Shown here piece after piece: positions 1 to 5,387 of a DNA stretch of 7,345 bases. Every line of letters starts with the position of its first letter. Position 1 is the stretch's first letter. This DNA comes from Anaerolineae bacterium (GTDB taxonomy: Bacteria > Chloroflexota > Anaerolineae > B4-G1), in assembly GCA_030612185.1 (NCBI GenBank), contig JAUWOI010000212.1, forward strand, positions 1 through 7,345, written 5' to 3'. The notes below the pieces were generated by a model. The model saw nothing but the letters and a program-made list of their open reading frames with translations. It was not told where the DNA came from and made no database searches. The position numbers and the translations under genes were made by a program.

Positions 1-408
1 CTCATCCACGTCCACCGCGCCGACAGATATGGCAACGCTCAAATTGACGGCATCTCGGGCTTCGCCTTCGAGATGTCACGAGCCTGCAAGCGGCTCATCA
101 TCAGCGCCGAAGAAATCGTAGATACAGAGGATATTCGCCGCCACCCAGACCGCACCATCATCCCCTACTACCTGGTGGACGGGGTCGTGCACGCTCCTTT
201 CGGCTCCCATCCCGGCGAGATGGTCTACTGCCATGCGCGGGACGAGGACCAACTGCGGGAGTGGGTCGAGGCATCGAAGACAGAGGAGGGAACACAGGCA
301 TACCTGGACAAGTACATCTACAGCCTGGCAAACCACCAGGAGTACCTGGAACTGGTGGGGCGGGAGCGACTGCAGATTTTGCGGGGCGAAGAGGAGGGAC
401 GGCGATGA
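1..408 (+). CDS. CoA-transferase subunit A (glutaconate CoA-transferase/IpdA type), 5'-truncated
   Basis: The frame is open from the first base, so the gene begins upstream and only the last 135 residues are present. The visible part has family I CoA-transferase alpha-subunit features: HVHRADRYGNAQIDG at the start, a middle ISAEEIVDTEDI segment, VVHAPFGSHPGEM, and a C-terminal WVEASKTEEGTQAYLDKYI stretch followed by a charged tail. These match the glutaconate CoA-transferase A / IpdA group by recognition. The family forms an A/B heterodimer that moves CoA between carboxylic acids, or in the IpdAB branch hydrolyses a ring of a CoA-linked steroid intermediate. The substrate cannot be read from this fragment. 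Its stop overlaps the next start by 4 nt (ATGA), as expected for subunits made in equal amounts. An internal ATG at 73 is not the true start because homology continues upstream of it. Confidence 0.88.
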   Translation, partial: LIHVHRADRYGNAQIDGISGFAFEMSRACKRLIISAEEIVDTEDIRRHPDRTIIPYYLVDGVVHAPFGSHPGEMVYCHARDEDQLREWVEASKTEEGTQAYLDKYIYSLANHQEYLELVGRERLQILRGEEEGRR

Positions 409-1175
409 GCGAGACCGAATATAATCCCACGGAACTCTTGATCTGCATCGCGGCGCGGCAGATGCCCGACAGCGTGACCGCTTTCATCGGCACCGGCATC
501 CCCATGCTGGCCGCGAGTTTGGCGCAGAAGACGCACGCCCCCAACCTGGTGACCATCTTTGAATTCGGAGGAACGGGGGCACAGTTGGTGAAACTGCCCC
601 GGGCGGTGGGAGAGAGCCGCACCTTTTACCGGGGCGTGGCCGCCTCCGGCATCTGCGACATCATGGAGACTGCCACACGCGGCTTCGTTGATTTTGGCTT
701 CCTCGGCGGGGCGCAGATTGACCCCTACGGCAACCTGAACTCGACTATCATCGGCCCTCAGCACCACCCACCCAAAGTGCGCCTGCCCGGTTCCGGTGGG
801 GCCAACGACGTAGGCTCCCTCTGCTGGCGCAACATCATCATTATGCGACATGACAAACGTCGCTTCGTGCCGCAGGTGGACTTTATCACCACGCCCGGCT
901 ACCTGACCGGCCCTGGCGCTCGCGAGGAAGCCGGCCTCCCGCCCGGCACCGGCCCCTATCGCGTGGTGAGCACGCTGGCGCTCCTGGACTTTGGGCCGGA
1001 GACGAAGCGCATGCGTCTCCTGGCCACTCATCCCGGCGTCACCGCCGAGCAGGTGATCGAGAACACCGGCTTCGAGTTGCTCCTGGCCGACGAAATTGGT
1101 CACAACGAGCCACCGACGGCCGAAGAACTACGCCTCTTGAGAGAAGAAATTGACCCGGAGGGATTCTACATCTAA
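405..1175 (+). CDS. CoA-transferase subunit B (glutaconate CoA-transferase/IpdB type)
   Basis: This is a 256-residue beta subunit, complete and of usual length. The start at 405 was chosen because it overlaps the subunit A stop (ATGA) and has AGGAGGG at 392-398, six bases upstream; an upstream in-frame ATG at 261 lies inside the A gene. Family landmarks seen: FEFGGTGA (52-59), GESRTF, GFLGGAQIDPYGNLNST, VRLPGSGGANDVGSLCW, MRHDKRRFVPQVDF, and TPGYLTGPGARE. Glu53 sits where the catalytic glutamate of Acidaminococcus glutaconate CoA-transferase B lies (Glu54 from memory), so the protein looks like a true transferase rather than an inactive paralogue; this assignment is by position only. It should work as a cytosolic heterodimer with the preceding subunit. 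Substrate is unknown: glutaconate, another short dicarboxylate or a steroid/aromatic breakdown intermediate are all possible. The 3' end overlaps the lipid kinase start by 1 nt. Confidence 0.9.
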   Translation: MSETEYNPTELLICIAARQMPDSVTAFIGTGIPMLAASLAQKTHAPNLVTIFEFGGTGAQLVKLPRAVGESRTFYRGVAASGICDIMETATRGFVDFGFLGGAQIDPYGNLNSTIIGPQHHPPKVRLPGSGGANDVGSLCWRNIIIMRHDKRRFVPQVDFITTPGYLTGPGAREEAGLPPGTGPYRVVSTLALLDFGPETKRMRLLATHPGVTAEQVIENTGFELLLADEIGHNEPPTAEELRLLREEIDPEGFYI

Positions 1176-2128
1176 TGTCCAAATACAAGATCATCGTCAA
1201 CCCGACTGCCGGTAGAGGAACCGGCGAACAGGCCATTCCCCATATTGAGCGTATGCTGAACGAGTACGACCTGGATTTCGACCTCGTGCGCACCGAGCGA
1301 CCCTGGCACGCCGCCGAACTAGCCCAGGAGGCCGCCACCGCAGGGTACGACGTTGTGGTCGCGGTGGGCGGAGATGGCACCGCCAACGAGGTGCTCAACG
1401 GCCTGATGCGAGCTAAGCGAGTCAGCGAGGCGGCGAGTCAGCGAGAGGAATGTGCAATGGGTATCGTGTGCGTCGGCCGGGGCAACGACTTTGCTTATGG
1501 CATGGGTATCCCCGCCGACCTGGAAGAGGGCTGCCGGGCGCTGGCCCAGGATCACCGGCGCACGGTTGACGTTGGGTGGGTCGCCGGCGGCCTCTACCCA
1601 GAGGGCCGCTACTTTGGCAACGGCGTCGGCATCGGTTTCGACGCTGTCGTCGGATTCGAAGCGGTCAAAATGACCCGGCTGACCGGTTTTCCATCCTACA
1701 TTGTCGCCGTGCTCAAGACCGTCCTCCTGTACTACAAGGCCCCGCTCACCAAAATCAAGTACGACGGAGAGACGATCACACAGCCCTCGCTGATGATCTC
1801 GATTATGAACGGCCAGCGCATGGGCGGCGGCTTCTATATGGCCCCGGATGGCAAACCGGACGATGGCATGTTCGACCTGTGCATCGCCCACGAGGTGAGC
1901 CGCCCCCGTCTCTTCGGCCTCATCCCCCACTTCATGCGGGGCACACAGGCCACCCAGGAGCCTATCAAGATGGAGCAGGCGCGGAAGGTTGTCGTCACCG
2001 CCGTCGAGGGGGTGCTGCCCGCCCACGCCGACGGGGAGACGCTGTGTATCGAAGGGCAATATCTGGAGATGGAACTGCTGCCGCGCCAGATTGAGATCAT
2101 CTGCCCGTCACCGGAGACCGTCGAATGA
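1175..2128 (+). CDS. Diacylglycerol kinase family lipid kinase (DAGK_cat; YegS/DgkB-like)
   Basis: A 317-residue protein of typical length for bacterial soluble lipid kinases. N-terminal NPTAGRG (9-15) and the nucleotide-binding GGDGTANEVLNGL (65-77) define the DAGK catalytic domain. GRGNDFAYG (101-109), NGVGIGFDA (149-157), MAPDGKPDDGMFD (222-234) and the C-terminal HADGE (284-288) follow in the family order. The expected reaction is ATP-dependent phosphorylation of a lipid hydroxyl, such as diacylglycerol to phosphatidate, at the inner face of the membrane. The start (TAATG) overlaps the CoA-transferase stop by 1 nt, with GGAGGG at 1157-1162. The stop overlaps the next gene by 4 nt. Odd: residues about 79-92, between the GGDGT and GRGND motifs, are encoded by an octamer tandem repeat. 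Exact lipid substrate is not determined; sphingosine-like or undecaprenol-type substrates cannot be excluded. Confidence 0.9.
   Translation: MSKYKIIVNPTAGRGTGEQAIPHIERMLNEYDLDFDLVRTERPWHAAELAQEAATAGYDVVVAVGGDGTANEVLNGLMRAKRVSEAASQREECAMGIVCVGRGNDFAYGMGIPADLEEGCRALAQDHRRTVDVGWVAGGLYPEGRYFGNGVGIGFDAVVGFEAVKMTRLTGFPSYIVAVLKTVLLYYKAPLTKIKYDGETITQPSLMISIMNGQRMGGGFYMAPDGKPDDGMFDLCIAHEVSRPRLFGLIPHFMRGTQATQEPIKMEQARKVVVTAVEGVLPAHADGETLCIEGQYLEMELLPRQIEIICPSPETVE
1408..1448 (+). repeat. Octamer tandem repeat (consensus GCGAGTCA) inside the lipid kinase gene
   Basis: GCGAG occurs at 1408, 1417, 1425, 1433 and 1441. The last four are spaced exactly 8 bp; the first is offset by 9. Units at 1417 and 1433 are both GCGAGTCA, and the 16-bp blocks 1417-1432 and 1433-1448 match at 14 of 16 positions. 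Because 8 is not a multiple of 3, successive units are translated differently, giving an Arg/Glu/Ala/Ser-rich loop between the kinase motifs GGDGT and GRGND. The overall reading frame is kept. Confidence 0.75.
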
Positions 2129-2829
2129 CGCTCGCATACCGCGTGGTGACTTCGTCAATCAAGGGCCTGACGCGTTTACTCTGCCGGATAGACGATGCTC
2201 AGTTGGCACGTGTGCCAGAACGAGGGCCGCTCATCATCGCCATCAACCACGTCAACTTCCTGGAAGCGCCCATTTTTTATACTCACCTGCACCCGCGTCC
2301 GGTGACCGGGTTCGTGAAAGCCGAGAACCTGGAGCATCCCTTTTTCGGGCCGCTGCTGTTCAGTCTCTGGGGAGGCATCCCGATACGGCGGGGCGAGGCC
2401 GATATAGCCGCTTTCCGCCAGGCTCTGGCGGCGCTGGAAGAGGGTCGCATCCTGGCCTTGGCCCCGGAGGGCACCCGCAGCGGTCACGGGCGCTTACAGC
2501 GGGCACATCCCGGCGTCGCGTTCCTGGCGTTGCGCAGCAGTGCCCCCGTGCTGCCCATCGTCTGCCACGGCGGAGAGTCCTTTTGGGACAACCTTCCTCG
2601 CCTGCGCCGCACCGATTTTCACATCGTCGTAGGCCAGCCGTTTCACCTGGACGCCGATGGAAGCAAAGTGACCCGCCAGGTGCGCCAGCAGATAGCCGAC
2701 GAGGTTATGTACCAGATAGCGGCGTTGCTGCCCCCGCCCTACCGGGGCGTCTACTCCGACCTGGCGGCGACCACCGAGACGTATCTCCGTTTTCTCCCCG
2801 GCGCGGGGAGCAACCTCCGTCGTGCGTAA
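2125..2829 (+). CDS. PlsC-like 1-acyl-sn-glycerol-3-phosphate acyltransferase
   Basis: A 234-residue protein, normal length for a compact PlsC-family (LPLAT) acyltransferase. Motif I is NHVNFLE at 41-47, matching NHxxxx[D] but with Glu47 in place of the usual Asp. Motif II is around GGIPIRRGEAD (83-93). Motif III is PEGTRSGHGRLQ (114-125), which binds the glycerol phosphate. The APVLPI segment (140-145) is the usual motif IV region. The expected reaction transfers an acyl chain to lysophosphatidate to give phosphatidate at the membrane; no strong transmembrane segment is obvious, so attachment may be peripheral. The start overlaps the lipid kinase stop by 4 nt (ATGA), with a weak GGAGA at 2113-2117. 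Pairing with a lipid kinase suggests joint phosphatidate supply. The donor and exact acceptor cannot be told; a transfer to another lysolipid is possible. Confidence 0.87.
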   Translation: MTLAYRVVTSSIKGLTRLLCRIDDAQLARVPERGPLIIAINHVNFLEAPIFYTHLHPRPVTGFVKAENLEHPFFGPLLFSLWGGIPIRRGEADIAAFRQALAALEEGRILALAPEGTRSGHGRLQRAHPGVAFLALRSSAPVLPIVCHGGESFWDNLPRLRRTDFHIVVGQPFHLDADGSKVTRQVRQQIADEVMYQIAALLPPPYRGVYSDLAATTETYLRFLPGAGSNLRRA

Positions 2830-2859
2830 CCTCCATAGACCAGCACAGCCCGGCAGCAA

Positions 2860-2891
2860 AACGGGGCGACCTCGATTGAGGTCGCCCCGTT
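2860..2891. terminator. Strong hairpin, likely bidirectional terminator between convergent genes
   Basis: A perfect 14-bp stem (2860-2873 pairing with 2878-2891) encloses a 4-nt loop GATT, with a GGGGCGACC core. It lies 30 bp after the acyltransferase stop and 27 bp after the stop of the convergent toxin gene. On the + strand it is not followed by a T run; on the - strand it is followed by TTTTGCTG, so the intrinsic signal is better for the - strand gene. It probably ends transcription from both sides. Confidence 0.8.
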
Positions 2892-2918
2892 GGTATACAC
2901 ACAGGTGACGCTACCCTC

Positions 2919-3285
2919 TTAGCGCAGGGGCAGGTACACAATCTGATCCTGGTACTCGTCCGGCAGGCTGGCACCCCAGATCAGGATCAACTCCTCAACC
3001 AGCGCGCCGATACCCAGGGGAAAGGGCACCACCAGAATTCCAGGAACGTGCCCGCCAGCAGCCAGGTGATCGCGCAAGTGACCGGGCATACTGACCCTGT
3101 TGTTTGTGACAAGCAGTATAGTCGTTCTCTTCAATCCAGCACAGAAGTTGGGGGGCCAGGGTGCCCTTGGAAGGTGCTCCTGGCTGGCCGATAGCCAGAG
3201 CCTGTATTCGTGGCTCGTGCTGGCATACCTGCACGGCAATGACCGGGGGCAGGTTCTCGTCAATCAAGAAACCTCGCGTGCTCAT
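2919..3285 (-). pseudogene. DUF5615 PIN-like toxin, interrupted by a frameshift
   Basis: Two overlapping - strand frames each carry half of one protein. From the ATG at 3285 the first frame gives a DUF5615-type N-terminus with FLIDENLPP (6-14; Asp9 is the expected first acidic residue of PIN-like nucleases) and continues to WIEENDY (50-56). The second frame picks up as LLVTNNRVSMPGHLRDHL and runs to a stop at 2919-2921, ending WGASLPDEYQDQIVYLPLR. Joining them needs one base skipped near 3112-3123; the joined product is about 121 residues, and the total length (367 nt) equals whole codons plus one extra base. There is no homopolymer at the junction. Its ATG overlaps by 1 nt the stop of the DUF433 gene (TGATG), the usual antitoxin-toxin order. 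Likely role when intact: toxic ribonuclease held in check by the DUF433 partner. Could be a natural inactivation or a sequence error. Confidence 0.8.
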
Positions 3286-3629
3286 CAGTCCAACGCAGGA
3301 TAGGGATGTGACTCCAGTTGGCGCTGGCGGATCATCGTGCGCAGGCGCTGAACAGCAGGCGGTGGATTACGCTCCTGCTCTCGGCGCATACGTTCGCCAT
3401 GTTCCTTCCACGCCTGTAAGTAGGCATCTACCTGTTCCCGATTGCGCCAGTAGTAAGTGATGGTGGCATACACCGCTTCCAGGTTCAGCGTTGGATAGCG
3501 CATGACAATGTCCTCCGGGAATAATCCCAGATCCAGGTAGTCAGAGAGGATGGTCTCAATACCTACCCGCGTGCCCTTTACCCGGATGTCGTTGGGCTCG
3601 AGAAAGTCAAAATAGTCCTCCAGTTTCAT
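3285..3629 (-). CDS. DUF433 family antitoxin (VapB45-like)
   Basis: A 114-residue protein starting MKLEDYFDFL. The DUF433 core covers about residues 5-75: IRVKGTRVGIETILSDYLDLGLFPEDIVMRYP (broken here as IRVKGTRVGIE, 15-25, and FPEDIVMRYPTL, 37-48) and EAVYATITYYWRNREQVDAYL-type ending (EAVYATITYYW, 51-61). The domain is a winged-helix/homeodomain-like fold, used for DNA binding and toxin neutralisation. A basic, glutamine-rich tail (about 75-114) probably contacts the toxin. The start at 3629 was chosen for the SD GGAGGTGG (complement of 3634-3641), 4 nt away; upstream in-frame ATGs lie at or within the promoter. It is cotranscribed with the DUF5615 toxin through a 1-nt overlap and presumably represses its own promoter. 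No clear operator palindrome was identified. Confidence 0.87.
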   Translation of the reverse strand: MKLEDYFDFLEPNDIRVKGTRVGIETILSDYLDLGLFPEDIVMRYPTLNLEAVYATITYYWRNREQVDAYLQAWKEHGERMRREQERNPPPAVQRLRTMIRQRQLESHPYPALD

Positions 3630-3702
3630 TGTCCCACCTCCCGGACCTGCTCCCAAGTCCGACGCGAGAAATCTTATGGTAGCCATGCCTCGACTCATAG
3701 CA

Positions 3703-3731
3703 ATTATACTACGCTTCATTCCTACTGACAA
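3703..3731 (-). promoter_or_regulatory. Sigma-70-like promoter of the DUF433/DUF5615 operon
   Basis: Read on the - strand: -35 TTGTCA (complement of 3726-3731, 5 of 6 to consensus), a 17-bp spacer, and a perfect -10 TATAAT (complement of 3703-3708). Transcription would start near 3696, leaving a leader of about 65 nt before the antitoxin ATG at 3629. Confidence 0.8.
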
Positions 3732-3827
3732 CGCCGGGGAAGTCGGAAGATTGGTGATCCGGCGCTCCCTACAGCCTGGTTGCCGCGCTCGCCCAGATCG
3801 CCAGCACGGATCCCTTCTCCGGTTGAG

Positions 3828-3855
3828 TTGCACTCGAGCCCAAGCGTGATACAAT
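3828..3855 (+). promoter_or_regulatory. Candidate extended -10 promoter of the solitary antitoxin gene
   Basis: TGATACAAT at 3847-3855 has an extended -10 (TGn) joined to TACAAT (3850-3855). The upstream TTGCAC at 3828-3833 is a poor -35 with a 16-bp spacer. An extended -10 promoter can work with a weak -35. The start site would lie near 3862, about 78 nt before the ATG at 3940. Confidence 0.45.
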
Positions 3856-3939
3856 TGGGGCGGCGATGAACCTGGAAGGCAAGAGGGCGACCAATCGTCT
3901 CAAGTGCTGCTGAGGCAAGATTCGGGAAGGAGCATGATT

Positions 3940-4197
3940 ATGGCACAAGGGGTTGTGAAACCGTTGATCTCCTTCGAAGTACTGATCAAATCTGTCGTAG
4001 AACTACGCACGGAAGACAAACGCCGGCTTTGGGAATTGCTGAATGAGGAGATAGCCCAGTCTGAAAAGGAGATGTGGGAGCAGAGAAGACGGCAATTGAC
4101 TGCGGCGGCTGAGGCTCTACTACCGGACTATGCAGCGGGCGGCGAACTGACTGTCTTCACGGCCCTCGACAGCGAGGGTTTTCAAACGCAGGGATGA
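3940..4197 (+). CDS. Small antitoxin-like protein with no adjacent toxin
   Basis: An 85-residue acidic/helical protein. ATG 3940 was chosen over ATGs at 3934 and 3904 because GGAAGGAG (3925-3932) is 7 nt from it but only 1 nt from 3934. N-terminal FEVLIKSVVELRTEDKRRLW (12-31) looks like the SPEER/EDKRRLxELL helix of many small type II antitoxins. The middle (38-60) is a charged helix, and the C-terminal LPDYAAGGELTVFTALDSEGF segment (61-81, of which ELTVFTALDSE is most typical) resembles tails of antitoxins that precede MazF/PemK-type toxins. No toxin frame follows: only 146 bp, occupied by a repeat pair, lies before the next promoter. It may be a remnant, may have a partner elsewhere, or may not be an antitoxin at all. 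The family is assigned by resemblance, with no named motif to confirm it. Confidence 0.6.
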   Translation: MAQGVVKPLISFEVLIKSVVELRTEDKRRLWELLNEEIAQSEKEMWEQRRRQLTAAAEALLPDYAAGGELTVFTALDSEGFQTQG

Positions 4198-4220
4198 GGC
4201 AAGCGTTCACGTGGGGGCCA

Positions 4221-4316
4221 AGAAACCAGGTTTTTCGTACAGGAAGACCTCCCTGGCAGCGGAAAGCGTCTGCAAGCAATACTACTCGCTTGTGGAGCAC
4301 TAAAAACCCGGTTTCT
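4221..4316. repeat. Pair of inverted REP-like palindromes
   Basis: AGAAACCAGGTTTTT (4221-4235) and AAAAACCCGGTTTCT (4302-4316) are reverse complements with one mismatch in 15. Each unit is also an imperfect palindrome by itself (AGAAACC, one base, GGTTTTT). They enclose 66 bp with no coding content. The arrangement resembles REP/BIME pairs or a very small non-autonomous element; the left unit, ending in five T's, could also act as a weak terminator after the antitoxin-like gene. Confidence 0.65.
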
Positions 4317-4343
4317 GGTCTATCGCCTGAAAGGCATCCTGAC

Positions 4344-4372
4344 TTGACAAATCGCCAACTTTCCGCTATAGT
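4344..4372 (+). promoter_or_regulatory. Sigma-70-like promoter of the lytic transglycosylase gene
   Basis: TTGACA (4344-4349, perfect -35), a 17-bp spacer, then TATAGT (4367-4372, 5 of 6 to TATAAT). Predicted start near 4379, giving a leader of about 46 nt before ATG 4425. Confidence 0.82.
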
Positions 4373-4424
4373 AACAACAATCCCCCGCATCCCGCGGTGG
4401 GAATGGAGGAGTGACCGTATCCCA

Positions 4425-5273
4425 ATGCAACCCCGGCGACTGATACTCGCCGCTGCTCTATTGGCGGCAATAACAGTTCTTGCGTGCCCCTACCCCGCTC
4501 TCGCGCAGAGCGGGAGTCACCCCGACGTATCTGCCCTTTCCCCCTACTGGAGCCCTGACGTCACCCGCTGGGAGGACATCATCCTCCAACATGCTCCGGA
4601 ACGGGGCCTGGATCCAGACATCATCGCCGCCGTGATCTGGAAGGAATCCCTGGGCCGACCGGGGGATCGCGGCCCGGCCGGGGCCGTCGGTCTAATGATG
4701 CTGATGCCGTTCCCCTGGCGGCCCAGCGCCGATGAACTGGAGAATCCGTGGACGAACGTGTCCTGGGGCACGCGCACTCTCGCCCAGATTGTCCGCGATG
4801 GGAATGGCGACCTGTACCACGCGCTGGCTGCCTATAACGGTTCGTGGAAGCAGATTCACCTGCCAGTCACACGCCGCTACGCGGCCTCCGTGCTGGATCA
4901 CTACGTCCGTGCTGTTGCCGTGCGTCATGGATTACCCGCCGACGGCGAGTGGATCGCCATCTTCGCCGTCGAAGGAACACCCGGTCCCAACACTATCACC
5001 GTGCTCGGTCCCCACCGCCCGCTGGCTCGCTACACCGAACGGGCCTGGATTCAGGCCGACATCCCCACTGCGCCGGCCGGCTTCCCTCCCCACACCACCG
5101 CTATCACCTTTGTGGACGAGCGGGGCGTCGAGTGCCGGGTGAACGTATGGCTGGTCGCAGAAGATGGTTCCCCACTTGCATCCTCTGCACCGCAGCCTGG
5201 TTCCCCCTCCCACGTTCTGGCTGCGGAAACGGCGCGCGACGTGCGAGGGGGGGGCTCCTCTTTCCACCCCTGA
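4425..5273 (+). CDS. Secreted SLT-type lytic transglycosylase
   Basis: A 282-residue exported protein. The start at 4425 is followed by a signal peptide (MQPRR, hydrophobic 6-20, then PALAQ with likely cleavage near Ala27); Cys21 after VLA could be a poor lipobox instead. GGAGGAG lies at 4405-4411, a rather long 13 nt away. A longer in-frame reading from 4194 is rejected because it crosses the promoter and repeat pair. The SLT fold covers about 55-160: GLDPDIIAAVIWKES (61-75) with the catalytic Glu74, GAVGLMMLMP (86-95), NPWTNVSWG (107-115) and AAYNGSW (135-141). The usual GLMQ reads GLMM here. The reaction would be non-hydrolytic cleavage of the peptidoglycan MurNAc-GlcNAc bond outside the membrane. 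The C-terminal part (about 175-245) is not recognised; it may be a beta-rich add-on. The last 15 residues follow a G8 run at 5247-5254. Confidence 0.85.
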   Translation: MQPRRLILAAALLAAITVLACPYPALAQSGSHPDVSALSPYWSPDVTRWEDIILQHAPERGLDPDIIAAVIWKESLGRPGDRGPAGAVGLMMLMPFPWRPSADELENPWTNVSWGTRTLAQIVRDGNGDLYHALAAYNGSWKQIHLPVTRRYAASVLDHYVRAVAVRHGLPADGEWIAIFAVEGTPGPNTITVLGPHRPLARYTERAWIQADIPTAPAGFPPHTTAITFVDERGVECRVNVWLVAEDGSPLASSAPQPGSPSHVLAAETARDVRGGGSSFHP

Positions 5274-5317
5274 AAGTAATACCCCGGGGAACTGCGTTCC
5301 AAAGCCCAAACCAACTA

Positions 5318-5346
5318 TTGACCTCCATCGGCCTTTGTGCTATCAT
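5318..5346 (+). promoter_or_regulatory. Sigma-70-like promoter of the M48 protease gene
   Basis: TTGACC (5318-5323, 5 of 6 to consensus), 17-bp spacer, TATCAT (5341-5346, 5 of 6). The start would be near 5353, about 35 nt before ATG 5388. It shows that the protease is transcribed independently of the transglycosylase. Confidence 0.78.
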
Positions 5347-5387
5347 ATTGCTGACTCCGCTTTGTTACGTCTATCTGGAGGTGTGCT

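Larger units (their letters stand above)
3630..3939. other. Divergent intergenic region between the TA operon and the solitary antitoxin gene
   Basis: No convincing gene was found in this stretch. It contains the - strand promoter at 3703-3731, the candidate + strand promoter at 3828-3855, and the two ribosome binding sites at its edges. The middle part (about 3735-3820) shows no repeat or hairpin that stands out. An open frame crosses most of it on the - strand, but as an extension of the antitoxin gene it lacks an RBS and runs through the promoter. A 15-codon ORF at 3866-3913 (+) is too short to support. Confidence 0.6.

Noticed and set aside
318..1103. Long - strand open frame (261 codons) opposite the CoA-transferase B gene, and a similar one at 1319-2059 opposite the lipid kinase.
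   Set aside because: Both lie antisense to clear, conserved genes in GC-rich DNA where stops are rare; their translations show no recognisable domain and no RBS was found.
3630..3854. N-terminal extension of the DUF433 antitoxin on the - strand.
   Set aside because: It runs through the -10/-35 boxes at 3703-3731, lacks an RBS and has no resemblance to the family, whereas ATG 3629 has a strong SD.
3866..3913. 15-codon ORF (ATG to TGA) in the leader of the antitoxin-like gene, possible leader peptide.
   Set aside because: Short ORFs of this size are expected by chance; there is no regulatory codon pattern or attenuator hairpin to support it.
4194..4424. In-frame 5' extension of the transglycosylase from an ATG at 4194 overlapping the antitoxin-like stop.
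   Set aside because: The extension crosses the inverted repeat pair and a near-perfect promoter (4344-4372), and a signal peptide begins at the later ATG 4425.
5282..5300. CCCCGGGG palindrome and GGAAC/GTTCC hairpin after the transglycosylase as a terminator.
   Set aside because: The stems are only 4-5 bp and no T run follows.
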